This document shows, piece after piece, positions 12,245 through 24,791 of a DNA stretch of 64,000 nucleotides. The DNA comes from Cyanophora paradoxa (Eukaryota > Glaucocystophyceae > Cyanophorales > Cyanophoraceae): assembly GCA_004431415.1 (NCBI GenBank), contig QPMI01000198.1, positions 82,740 to 146,739 on the forward strand, read 5' to 3'. Position numbers and translations under genes: made by a program. The notes below the pieces were generated by a model. It had not been told where the DNA came from, ran no database searches, and saw only the letters and a list, made by a program, of their open reading frames with translations. Position 1 is the first letter of the stretch. Every line of letters begins with the position of its first letter.

Positions 12245-13797
12245 CTAGGCTCGCCCCGGGGGGAGGTGCTGCAGGGGCGAGTCGCTCAGGTCGGGGCCGA
12301 TGGATGTGACAGTTTCCGTGGCGGGGGGAGGCAGGGCGGACGCGGGGAGGACCAGCCCGCTGACCGTTCGCCCCAGCGCGTGGAGGGGTGCCGGGCAGCG
12401 CGTGGGCGACGGCGGGTCAGCCGGCGGGCGGGGCGCGAGCTGTGGGGAAGGCGGCGCCGGCGCCGGCGAGATGGAGGCGGAGCGGAGGGAATTGGATCCG
12501 CAGGGGGGGTGCGGGGAGAGCGGGGGGCGGGGCGAGAGCGGGGGACGGGGCGAGAGGGCTCGGTCGACGTCGCCGCTGGCGTGCGCGTGCGCATTCGTAT
12601 CGGAGTAGCGGCGGGATCGGAACGAGAGCGAGTTGCATCCGGGGGAGGACGGAGCAGGGTCCGTCGACCCAGTGTCGTCGGAGGCCGCGGCGGGCGCCGA
12701 GGCTCGGCGCGAACTGATGGAGGGTGGGGACGGGGAGACGCGGGGGGAGGCGGGGGGTAGGCCGAGGGCTTCACGATCCCGGCCCGAGTCGGACGCGGCG
12801 ACCAGCGCCCGGCGGCCCCTGCGCGTGCGCGAGGCCCTCGGCGTCAGAGGCGTCGGAGGGAGCACGTCGCGGGATGCGTTTCGGACCGCAGGCTGGAGTT
12901 CCCCGCTGCGATGGCGGCGGGATGAGTGAGGCGAGATCTAGAGCGCTGGCCATTGCCCAGCGCGCGACCGCGGCACGCACCGATGGGCGGCAAAGTCGGG
13001 CTGCGGGATTCTGGCCTGGACTCCTCGCCATCCCCAGGGGCTGGTAGGGCAAGAATTCAGGCGAGGTGCATCCTGAGCACATTCCACGCTGCGCACCATG
13101 CAGGAGGTCCAGCTGGGGCCGGGCCCTGCTCGATTTGATAGAAGAATCACGCCCGGAGCCTGTCGGCGCCAAAGGGAGCATGTGTCAGAGGCCTCGAGGT
13201 TCTGCCGACGGCCGCGATCGCACCTCCCTGCGCCTCGAAGGGGAGCTTCAGCGACGCGCCTGCGCCGGGGTCCGCCTCGATTGCCGCCCCGTCGCCGGCG
13301 CCCTTCGCGGCCATCTGGTACCGTCGCGCTCGCTGCAGAGCGCGGGCGGACGGCGTCGCTGTGGGCTCCAGGTCGCTGCTGGCCTCCCCCGCGACGGCCT
13401 CGTCGCTGTAGCAGTCGCTGCCGTCATCGGCGTCACTGCCACCCTCGTCCGCCGTAGGGCCATTTGCGTCCAACCGTTTCGCCTCCAGCTCCTCCTCGAG
13501 CACGCGGCGCAGCGAAGTCGCTCCGTACGATCGACTTAGCTGCGGACGCGTACGGCGTTCGACCCGCGCATGCGCACTCAAGACAAGACGCGCCAGCGGC
13601 GGCCTTGGCGATCGGCAAGGACGCACCCGATGGCATGTTTCCGGCTCCGGAGTCGGCGCATCGATAGAGACGCGAAGGGCCGGCCGGGCTGGCGCGGATC
13701 TGTCCCGATCTCCGTGGATGATGCCCTTGAGGCCATCGCCCGTCTGCAAGACTCGCTGGACCCCAACGTCCCCCGCATAGGGACTAAGGAACTCCAT
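12245..13797 (-). CDS. hypothetical Ser/Pro-rich protein
   Basis: The ATG at 13797 gives an ordered start (MEFLSPYAGDVGVQRVLQ). A GTGCGT...CAG intron joins it to LSRSYGATSLRRVLEEELEA, followed by an acidic stretch (ADEGGSDADDGSD). The downstream exons to the stop at 12245 are Ser/Pro/Arg-rich (for example SPRPPLSPHPP) and probably disordered. The joins between about 12870 and 13150 are uncertain. The last exon could belong to a separate gene. No family is recognised. It is divergently arranged with the MORN gene. Confidence 0.4.
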
Positions 13798-14332
13798 CCA
13801 GATCGCTCGCCGCGCCGGGCGGAAACTAACGCGTGCTGCTCTCGGCCGCGCGCCAAGCCCTCAATGGCTCGCTCCTGACTCGAATGGCGTTGGGGCGGGG
13901 CTGGGCGATACTAGTATGCCTACGCTGAGCGCTAGATGTTCCTCAGTTCGACCCGCTCTCCTGCTTGCGTACTCCTCGCACGTCCCTTGGGTCGGTCGGC
14001 GGGGCGACTCGAGGTGAAACTCGAGACGGCTTCGCGCGGTTTGCTTTGATGCTACAACAAGTCGGCGCGGCTGCCGCGACTCGCGGGAACCAGAGGACAA
14101 AGCTTCTTGTGAAGGGGGGTCGGCCCGGTCGGCCCGGGTCGGGTTCGCACCGGGTACGGGCACTTGCCAACTTCAGACAACGAGCAAGTCCCAGCGGAGC
14201 GCGCCTGCGACCATCTGCATCTCGGAGACGCACAGTTAGCTCGAGCGCGGGCAGAGTCCAGGCCCGGCCACTAGATCATCGGCACTGATACTTAGCTAAG
14301 CTTGGAAACTGGTGGCTGGAACCCGGATAGCG
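13798..14332. promoter_or_regulatory. divergent intergenic region
   Basis: This stretch of about 535 bp separates the start of the minus-strand gene at 13797 from the plus-strand ATG at 14333. It should hold the promoters of both. I see no TATA box at a convincing distance. A GGTCGGCCCGGTCGGCC direct repeat lies near 14120. No exon was found. Confidence 0.4.
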
Positions 14333-16628
14333 ATGCCCGGCCTGGGCGACAGCACAACCGGGGCGCGCGTCTCGGTGCGTGAATGCATGCATGAGAGCGG
14401 CCAGAAGGTCTTCTTCGCCGACCTCAGCGTGGACCTTGCATCGGCGGCCGGCCTCTTCAAGGCGCACATCGTCCGCACGGCCGGCTGGCCAAATGACGGC
14501 CCGCCGGTCTCGCTCTACTGTCGCGGCATTGTGCTGGATGACAGCAAGCCGGCGCGCCGTCGTCCTCGCCTCCCTAGCTCCTCTGCAGCTGGGACTGACG
14601 CCCCCGATGCAGCTAGTGGAGCAGGGCGTCAAGAACGGCAGTAGGATCGTAGTCATCAGGGTGCGCCTGCCCTCGCGCTTAGCTAAGCGCGCCTGACGTG
14701 CCGCAGCGGCGGCCGCCGCCATCGGAGGTCGTCAACACGAGGGAAGGGACCAGCGCCTACGTCTACCCGCCGCGGGGCCTCTACAGGCGCGCGCGAACGC
14801 CCTCCCCTCTGCGCCTGCAACGGCGAGCTAACCTGGCCCCGGCAGGTACGAGGGCGAGTGGGCGGACAAGAAGAAGTCAGGGCACGGGACGCTGTACCTG
14901 GACGGCTTCCCCGTGTACGAGGGCCAGTTCCAGGCGCGTGGCCCGCGGCGAACCCCTCCGGAGCTCTGTCCGTGACCCGGCAGCAGCACGGGGAGATCGT
15001 GGGCCACGGGATCAAGCGCTGGGTGGACGGCTCGAGCTACAGCGGGCAGTTCTACCTCGGGCACATGCACGGCCAAGGGACCTACCAGGGCGCGCGGGGC
15101 ACCCCCCTCCCTGGCCCCGGCGGCTCGCCCCGCTCACCGGCCTGCAGGGGCGAGCGGGGAGACGTACGAGGGGGAGCACAGGGCCAACCAGCGGCACGGC
15201 TTCGGCGTGCTGGCGCAGGCGCGTGCGGGCGACGCTGGCGCGGCCCCGCCCCTCACCTCTCCTCGCGCTCGCGGCAGGCGTCGGGGGAGCGGTACGAGGG
15301 GACGTTCCTGCGGCACCGCGCCCACGGCGAGGGCTCCTGGACCGGCCCCGCCGGCGAGACCTACACCGGGCAGTGCGCCCCTCCCACCCCGCCCCGCCCC
15401 GCCCCCCCGCGCCCCCGCGCTCCGGCCTCCGAGCGCGCGCGCGGGCAGGTGGTACGCGGGGAAGCGGCAGGGGCGGGGCCTGGCCAAGTGGCCCAGCGGC
15501 GACGTCTACGACGGCGAGGCGCGCCCCGGCCGCCCTCAGCGACGCGTGCCGCGCCTGACACCTCGCTCGCCGGCGCAGTGGTACGAGGACGCGCGGCAGG
15601 GGCTGGGCACCCTCATCGATATGGCGAGTGGCATCACCTACGTCGGCGCGCCCGCCGCCCTGGGCCCCGAGCTCGGCGCCGGCTCTGACGCGGGGTCGCA
15701 GGGGAGTGGCGGGACGACGCGCCGGCGGACCTCCCCGTCGCCCTCCAGTTCTCCTTCCCGCCCCGCGAGGAGGGCGCCCCCGAGGAGGCCGCTCCGCCCA
15801 TGCCCCCGACGCCCCGCACCGCCGCCGCCGCCCGCGCCAAGGCCGCCGGCGGCCTCGCCCCGGGCGGCCCCGCCGGCGCCGGCAGGCCGGCCGTCACGCC
15901 GGCGGCGGGGGCGAAGAAGGGCGCGGCGGCGGAGGCGGCGGGGGCGGTGGAGGAGGGCGGGGAGCCGCCGCAGCGGGTGCTCGAGGTGGAGGGCACCGCG
16001 CTGCCCCCCTGAGGCTCCTCTGCCTCCGCGAGGACGGCAACCCCTCCACCTCGGAGTCCAACCGCATCCTCCGCGTCCGCCCTTCGTCCCGCCGGCGCCC
16101 CTCCCCGCGCTGAGCGGCGCGGCAGGTCTCCGTCTTCCTCGAGGCGGAGGCCGTCGACCCGAAGGCGGGCGGCAAGCCGGCGGCGGCCGCAGCCGCCAAG
16201 GGCGGCGCCAAGGGCGGGGCGGGCAAGGGCGCGCCCCCGGCGCCCGCCGCCGGCGCGGCCACGGCGAAGGCCCCGGGGCGCCCGGCGCCCCCGCGGCGGA
16301 CGCCGGCCCGCCGCAGCCGACGCCGATCCCCTTCGCCGGCCCCAAGTTCGCTCGCTCGGCCCCCCCGCCCATCTCATCCGCCACGCTCACCGCCGCTCAG
16401 GTACCCGCCGGTGTGGTGGGCGACGGCGCGGACGTCGCAGGGGGCGGCGCTCTTCGAGGGCCTCGCCCTCGACCCCGCCGCCGCCCGCCCGGGCGCCTAC
16501 ACCCTCAAGGCCCGCCCCGCCCCCGCGCCCGTCGCGCGTTCGCTGACGCGCCGCAGTTCGAGGACGTGACGCCCAACGCGACGCCCCTCCGGCCCTTCTC
16601 CCAGCCCCTCAGGCTCTCCATCCTCTAG
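14333..16628 (+). CDS. ubiquitin-like domain plus MORN-repeat protein
   Basis: The start is the ATG at 14333. Residues 1-90 look like a ubiquitin-like fold (VRECMHESGQKVFFADLSVD, GIVLDDSKP, GSRIVVIR). About eight MORN repeats follow, each roughly one exon (YEGEWADKKKSGHGTL, YSGQFYLGHMHGQGTY, YEGEHRANQRHGFGV, YTGQWYAGKRQGRGLA and others). MORN repeats are known to mediate membrane or protein association. The introns begin GCGCGC, GCGCGT or GTGCGC. An Ala/Gly/Pro linker leads to a beta-rich C-terminus (LRLLCLREDGNPSTSESN, VSVFLEAEAVDPKAGG, ending PLRLSIL). The frame breaks at the C6 run 16004-16009, where one extra C would restore it; this is either an assembly error or a real frameshift. Confidence 0.78.
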
Positions 16629-16778
16629 GCCCACGCCTGCTCTCGTCGCTCTCTTCCACTAGTACGCTCAGCGGCTCTTTGCGTACAGCTCTATCAAAAC
16701 CACACAATGTCCACAGCTCTCCCACATCTCTATCACTGCAGTGCGCCCGGCCGGCCGGCTTCGGGGGCCTACTACGGG

Positions 16779-19700
16779 CTAGAGGAGCCACCAGTGCCCC
16801 TTGAGCCCCTTGCCCGTCTCCCGCACCAGCGCCTCCTCCGCCGCCCGCTCGTCCTGCCGGGCGCTCAGCTTCAGTCTGGGCCGCACGTGCACCGGAGGGG
16901 GCGAGGGCGGCGCACGTTGACGCTGAAGAGGTTGAGGGAGGAGAGCGGGGCGGCGCGCGCGTGCACGCGCCCGCCCGCCGCCAGGATCCACCGCACCACC
17001 TGCAGGCCGTCCAGCTCCGCCTGCCGCGCCGACGACGCGGCGGTGCGCTGCGGGCCTCGTCTCTCAGCGTGGCGCTAAGGAGCGTATGGCTAAGGCTAGG
17101 GGGCGGACCTTGTCCTTGCGGGGCGGGGTGAGGCCGGAGGGCGGCGGGCCCGGGGCGGGGGCGGCGGGGGCGGGCTGCAGGAGGCGGCTCCGGACGACGT
17201 TGGCGGAGGGCAGGACGGCCAGGAACTCGAAGCGCGGCAGCGTCGAGCGCGAGCCGACCTGCGTGGACGTGGGTGAAGTCAGAGCCTCTAAAAAGAAGCA
17301 GGGCGGGGGGCGCGCCTCGAGCACGACGCGCCCCTCGGGCAGGCCCTTCACCAGCTCGTCCACCTGCGAGCGTTCTGTAAGGGGCGCGGGGCGGGCGGGG
17401 CCGCGGGCGGCGGCACCTTCTTGCGGCGGTCGGAGGGAGTGGCGCCGACGAGGGCGACGGCGGGGCCCCAGAAGGAGCGGAGCTTCTCCGAGTGCAGCGG
17501 CTTCCCCGCCTCCATCTGCTTCCTGCGCGCGGGTGGGTCGGAGTGGTACGCGGGGGAGACAGGGCCAAGAAGGGGCGCACTGGATTTTGCGGCAGAGGCG
17601 CCCGTCGCTCCAGGGGTACGCGTCCGGTCCGTCCGCGCCCCGCCGCAGTAGGGCGTAAGCGAGCTCGGCGGACTGCGGGCAGCGAGACTGAGGAGGCGCG
17701 GATTAGATTGGCGGCGGGAGAGCGTACCCAGGGGCCTCCGGGAGGGCAGGGGAGGGCCCGGACGGCGAGGCGGCCGCCGCAGAGGGCGATCTCCGTCGGG
17801 ACGTGGATCTGCGGGAGAGCTCGGGCGCCGGCAGAGAAAAGCGTGGCGCGACGCGCGGGGTGGCGGACGGCGGGGAAGAGCCCGTCGGACTCGCGGCGGC
17901 CGCCGAGGACCCCCACGAGGTGCTTCTGCGCGTCTGCCGGCGCCTCAGAGGCGCGCACGAGGCCGCGGGAGCGGAGCGCGGCGGGGCGCGCGCACCGCGA
18001 GCGAGCTCGATGCCGAGGGCGCGGTAGCCGTCCACCGCATCCTCCAGCCCGTACTGCCCGGCGCTCAGACGAGAGAAACGAGCCGCGGAGCCAGGGCGGC
18101 TTCGGACCTCGATGACGGCGGGCCCCGGCTGTGGCGCGACGCGCCGCGCGAAAGCGGCGATGTCGACCATCTGCGGCGTGTCCGTGAGGCACGCCGGGGA
18201 CCGTGAGAAGGGGGCGCGCCACGCCGGCGTCGAAGTCGTGCCAGCGGCCAAAGCCCTCGTGGACGTCCTAACAGAGCGTCAGCGAGAAGGAGCTCAGGCG
18301 GGCGGGCCGGGGCGGGCCTCGGCGGCGGCGTGGAGGGCGGCGCGGGCGACCTCGCGGCGCCGCTCGGCCTCGGCCGCCTCGGGGGCGGCGGCCTCGGCGA
18401 GGAGGTCGGCGTGGAGGGCGCGGAGGCCCGCCAGCCGCCCCGGCAGGTCGTCGTGCAGCTGGACTGCCCGCCCCGTCGGCGAGGGGCGCGGGGCAGGGCG
18501 GGGCGGGGCGGGCGCACTGGAGACGGAGACGACGGCGCGCTCGCCCCGCCATGGCGACACGAGCGACTTGTTCTTCGCGTGCGCCGCCCGCATCCTGATC
18601 TGCGCGGCGGTGAGGGCGGGCCCGGGGCGGGGCGGGGCGCGCGGGGACGGCTGAGAACCATACTGGGGGCCTCCTTGACGGCGGCGACGAAGGGGGCGAC
18701 GAGCCATGCCTCCGCAGAGGAGACGCGCCCGTACTGCGAGGGGCGTGGGCGCAGGAAGCGGAGCCGACGCGACGCGGAGCGGCGCACGAAGTTGCCGTTC
18801 AGGTCCACGGCGAACCAGGTGTCGTTGGGCCGGTGCCGCAGGCTCAGCTGCGGCCGGGCGGGCGTCGGCGAGGCAGAGAGGGGAGCGGGGCGGGGGCGGG
18901 CGGACGGAGCCCATCTCCTGGACGGCGCCGACGCAGGCAATGGTGACCTCCTTCCTCGCCTCCGGCCCCAGACGCGGCGCCGGCTGCTGCTCGATGGCCG
19001 CCGCCCGCTCCGCCTTCACCCGCCGCCCGATCCGCACCCCGTCCGACGGCGGCGGAGCTGGTGGGGCGGGCGGCGCGGCCGGCGGCGGCGGATCGGAGTC
19101 AAGGGCGTCGAAGAGGCCGTCCAGGGCGCCCAGGTCCTCGTCTCCGGCCCCCTGCACGGGCACGAGCTCCCGCCCCGCCGGCGCTGCCGCCTCGTCCAGG
19201 CGGGGCCGCTTCGGGGGCGAGGGGCGGCCCTCCCCCTCGCTCTCGCTGCCGCCGCTCGTGAGGCGGGAGGCGGCGGCGGGTGTGCCGGATCGATCGCACC
19301 TGGCGAGGTCGACGACCTCTGCCGCGGTCGACGAGGCGGGGGAGCTCCCGGCGCCCGAGCCGGTCTCTCCCGCGGTCCCGGCGGGCTGCGCGGGGCGAGT
19401 TAAAGGGATCCGGGAGGCGGCGGGCCGGCTCACTGTCGCGGTTGACGGGTGCTGCGCTAAATTGGGGGCTGGCGTCCTCGGGGGCGCCTACGAGAAGTCA
19501 ACTGGAAGCCAAACCTGGCGGGGAGGGGCAGGGGCGCACCGGCGCGGCATGAGGGGGCTTGGTCGGCGGGAGCGTCGAAGGCCCTTCTTCATCGCTGTCG
19601 ATCTCGATCACATCCACGTCGTTCGGAGCCGCCGGCGCTGCGGGCGCCGTCGCGACGGGGGCAGCTGCAGCTTCAGCAGACGCCGGCGCTGGGATCTCGG

Positions 19701-20156
19701 AGTTGGGGGGGCATTGGGCGCTCGTCACCTGCACAAGGTTAAAGAAACACGCGCTTAGAGGCTTAGAGCGCGGTGACGTTGCGCACGGAGCCGGGCGCGG
19801 TCGCGACGCCAGCGGTCGAGGCTGGACCGGAAGCGCCGTGCGTCGCCTGCCGCTTCTTGCCCGCAGACTTGTTCTTCTGCTTCTTTTGCTCTTCGCGCTC
19901 GCGCTCGATGGCGCGCCACTGGCGCCCGAGCTCGTCGATGAATGCTCGCTGGTCGAGGTCCGCCCGGATCCGAAGCAGCGACGGCGCGAAGCTGGGATCC
20001 TCTGAGATGCGCCTCCAGTTCTTGCCGTGCGCCTTGTGCGCCGCCAAGAGCGCCCGCTTTTCGTCCTGCGCGGCGGGCGCGTTCAAACTTGCGCCCGGCA
20101 CAGGGGCCGGCCCGGGCGAGCCGCACCTGCGTCCACTCCAGCGGAGCGCTCGACAT
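16779..20156 (-). CDS. SANT/Myb-like nuclear protein with SUMO-interaction-like motif
   Basis: The ATG at 20156 starts MSSAPLEWTQ. An intron (20066-20126, GTGCGG...GCAG) joins it to DEKRALLAAHKAHGKNWRRI, a single SANT/Myb-like helix set with the spaced tryptophans, then a basic EREREEQKKQKNKSAGKK patch. A GTGCGC intron skips the in-frame stop at 19763 and enters VTSAQCPPNSEI. A SIM-like core VDVIEIDSDEE follows, then a Ser/Pro linker with a nuclear-signal-like PPKRPRLDE. The rest, down to GLKGHWWLL at the stop at 16779, has ordered exons I do not recognise (DTWFAVDLNGNFVRRSASRR, SEKLRSFWGPAVALVGAT). A chromatin or transcription role is inferred from SANT plus SIM. The intron chain in the second half is approximate. 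Confidence 0.62.
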
Positions 20157-20563
20157 TGAAAGCTGCAGGTTGACCCGGCCCGGCTAGCCCAGGAGTGCCC
20201 GGCGGCCGGCGGCCGGCTTTCGCTTGAATTTGATCGCTTCTGAGGCGGAGGGGGGTAGAATGCGGCTAGGAATTTGATCTCCGGATCCGACCGGCCAGCG
20301 CTCTCCCCAGCTGCAGCCCCTCAACGCCAGACGCAAGCAATTGGGTTTACTTGAATAGCATTATACATAGCGCTACCGAAACTCTGCTGCTCTAGGCGCA
20401 TCGAATATACGATAACCAACAAAATCGATCCGAGCGAGCGCGGCCTGAGTCACCCTCGGATCCCCCATCGATCGCGAGCTGTTGTCACGACCACGCGTGA
20501 GCGGGCGGGCGGGCCAGCGAGCCGGGGCTCGGGGTGGGGCGGGCAGAGGGCGCACCGCAGCCT
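20157..20563. other. spacer between SANT gene and NTRC 3' end
   Basis: This holds the 5' flank of the SANT gene and the 3' UTR of the thioredoxin reductase gene. It is richer in A+T around 20220-20420. A TTGAATTTGATCGC word here is close to CTGAATTTGATCGC near 12062. No exon was found. Confidence 0.4.
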
Positions 20564-22955
<2,392 letters not shown>

Positions 22956-23357
22956 CGCTCCCCGGCTCGGTCGGCGGATGGTGTGCTGGCGAACTCCTGA
23001 ACACTGCCGAGCTGAAAGGCCGGCGCTGCACGGGGTCCGGTCGGCTGGTCTCAGCTGTGCGTATCGTGTATGACTTCCGACTTCAGAGAAGTGTACCCGG
23101 CCACCGGCCACCGGCCCACCGCCGGCCCACCGGTACCGGGCTTCCTGCGAAGCCAGCCGCACCAGCGTTGCTTGAATAGTTGCAAGCCAGCAGCTCTGAC
23201 AACGTTTTCAGCCCCGAAACTCGCCCGCCGCCACTCGAGCGAGCTCCGGCTTCGAATTCCTGCGACGCCCCGAGCAACCATATCGATCAGGTCCGGCCAG
23301 TCGCGCCTCGCTTGCTTGCGTGGGAATGACCGAGCCGCGTTTCGTGCAGGCTGCAAG
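22956..23357. promoter_or_regulatory. divergent promoter region between NTRC and ZFPL1
   Basis: About 400 bp lie between two oppositely oriented ATGs. A CACCGGCCACCGGCCCACCG direct repeat occurs at about 23100. No exon was found. Shared control of the two genes is possible but not shown. Confidence 0.4.
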
Positions 23358-24491
23358 ATGGGCGTCTGGTTCGTTCATGCCGAAACCGCCGCGCGCGAGC
23401 CGCACCGCTCACTCCTTTTCGCGTCGCAGCAAATGTCGCTCCGTGTCGCAGATGTACTGCTTCTGCCACAGGCGCCCCTGAATTCCCTACGCGACCCTTT
23501 TCGCGCCCGGCTGACCTTCAGCGCCCGCAGGACGCACGTTTGCGAGAACTGCATATGCAAGGGGCATGAAGTCTGCGTCGTGCGTTCGTATCTGGAATGG
23601 GTGCAGGACAGCGAGTACGAGTGGCCGCAGAAGTGCCCGGTCTGCCAGCAGGCGCTGGAGGAGTCCGCGGACCCAGCCAACCCCACGACCATCCGCCTGA
23701 TGTGCCGCGACGTCTTCCACGTCGCCTGCCTCGACAAGTACGCCGCGCAGTTCCCCGCGCACACCGCCCCCGCCGGGTCCGCTCCTTTTCCTTTCCTTCT
23801 CGTCGTCGCCCGTAGCTGACGCCGCCGCGCCTCCGTTAGCTACGTATGTCCGCGGCACCCGAAGTGCGCGACGCCCATCCTGCCGCCGCCGGAGGCGAAG
23901 TCTCTGCTGGCGACGACCATCCGCAACCACGTCGCCGGCGCCAAGTGGGCCCAGTCCCTCTCCTCCGCCTCTGGGACCTCCGCCGCGGCCTCGGAGGCCT
24001 CTCTCGGAGCATCGCCTTCGCCCAGCAGCGGCATGGCGGCGGCCGACGGTGGCGACCGGTGGGGGCCGGCGAGCCCGTCCGGCAGCGCGGGCGGGGCGGG
24101 CGGCAGCGCGGCAGCCCCAACGGCGGCGGCGATGTCGATGGCGCGCGGCGTGGCGTCGCGAAAGCACCCCGGGGCGTACGAGCGGCCCGGCAGCGACGCG
24201 TACGACGGCGAGGAGGAGGACAAGTACCGCAAGCGCTCCTGGCTCAAGAGCGCCCTCGCGCGCTTCAGCGGCTCGGAGAGCGCGGCCGGCGGCGGCGGCG
24301 GCGGCGGTGGCCCGCTGCTGGGCGCGGTGGCGACGGCGCGGGAGCGGGGCGGGACGTCGCGACGGACGTACCTGACGGCCTTCGTGGCGCTGCTCCTCTG
24401 CTCGGCGATCGTTTTCTACGTGATGACCTCCCGCGTGCCCCACATCCCCAGCGCCCGCCCCAAGAAGGTCGCCTCCGACTCGTTCTCCTAG
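23358..24491 (+). CDS. ZFPL1: ZFPL1-like Golgi zinc-finger membrane protein
   Basis: Four exons are resolved: 23358-23368, 23430-23471, 23531-23776 and 23840-24491. The first codes only MGV and two bases of a Cys codon; splicing gives MGVCKCRS, matching the family's MGLCKC start. The second intron (23472-23530) is GC-AG with CTGAC. The N-terminus carries the B-box-like zinc ligands (MYCFCHRTHVCENC), followed by the family signature VRSYLEWVQDSEYEW, then a RING-like set (KCPVCQQ, RLMCRDVFHVACLDKYA, YVCPRHPKC). The middle is Gly/Ala/Ser-rich. A C-terminal membrane helix (TYLTAFVALLLCSAIVFYVM) fits the known cis-Golgi tail-region anchoring of ZFPL1. The length is about 310 residues, typical for the family. 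This gene is the clearest proof of GC-AG introns in the window. Confidence 0.93.
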
Positions 24492-24791
24492 TGGCCCACC
24501 AAGGCCCCCGCCCTTGCCCCCTCTCCTTGTGGCCCTTCAAGCCTCTGTTGGTCCGTTGCGAGTTGAATGCATCTGAGGAGATCTCTTGTACAGCGACTCT
24601 CACTGAATTTATATCAAATCCCTGGCCCCAGGCGGTCTTGACCTCTCATGTGTAAATCCATCTCGTAGTAATTTCACGTATCAATCAGAGGATTGTCGTC
24701 ATGAACAATAATGCGCGCGATGGGGAGAGGATATCGCGTGAGAAGTCGATCATAGGGAAATCTACCTACAAGCTAGCTATTCACAGGTAGC
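24492..24791. other. convergent 3' spacer
   Basis: Lower-GC sequence separates the ZFPL1 stop from the stop of the giant surface-protein gene. No coding exon or repeat was seen. It marks the start of the lower-GC region. Confidence 0.5.

Noticed and set aside
14312-14332. Upstream GTG start for the Ubl-MORN gene
   Set aside because: A nuclear gene is expected to use ATG; the first in-frame ATG is at 14333 and keeps the whole Ubl-like domain.
19763-20156. Stand-alone small SANT protein
   Set aside because: The next exon has no ATG and joins in phase through a typical GTGCGC...CAG intron, so one larger gene is the simpler reading.
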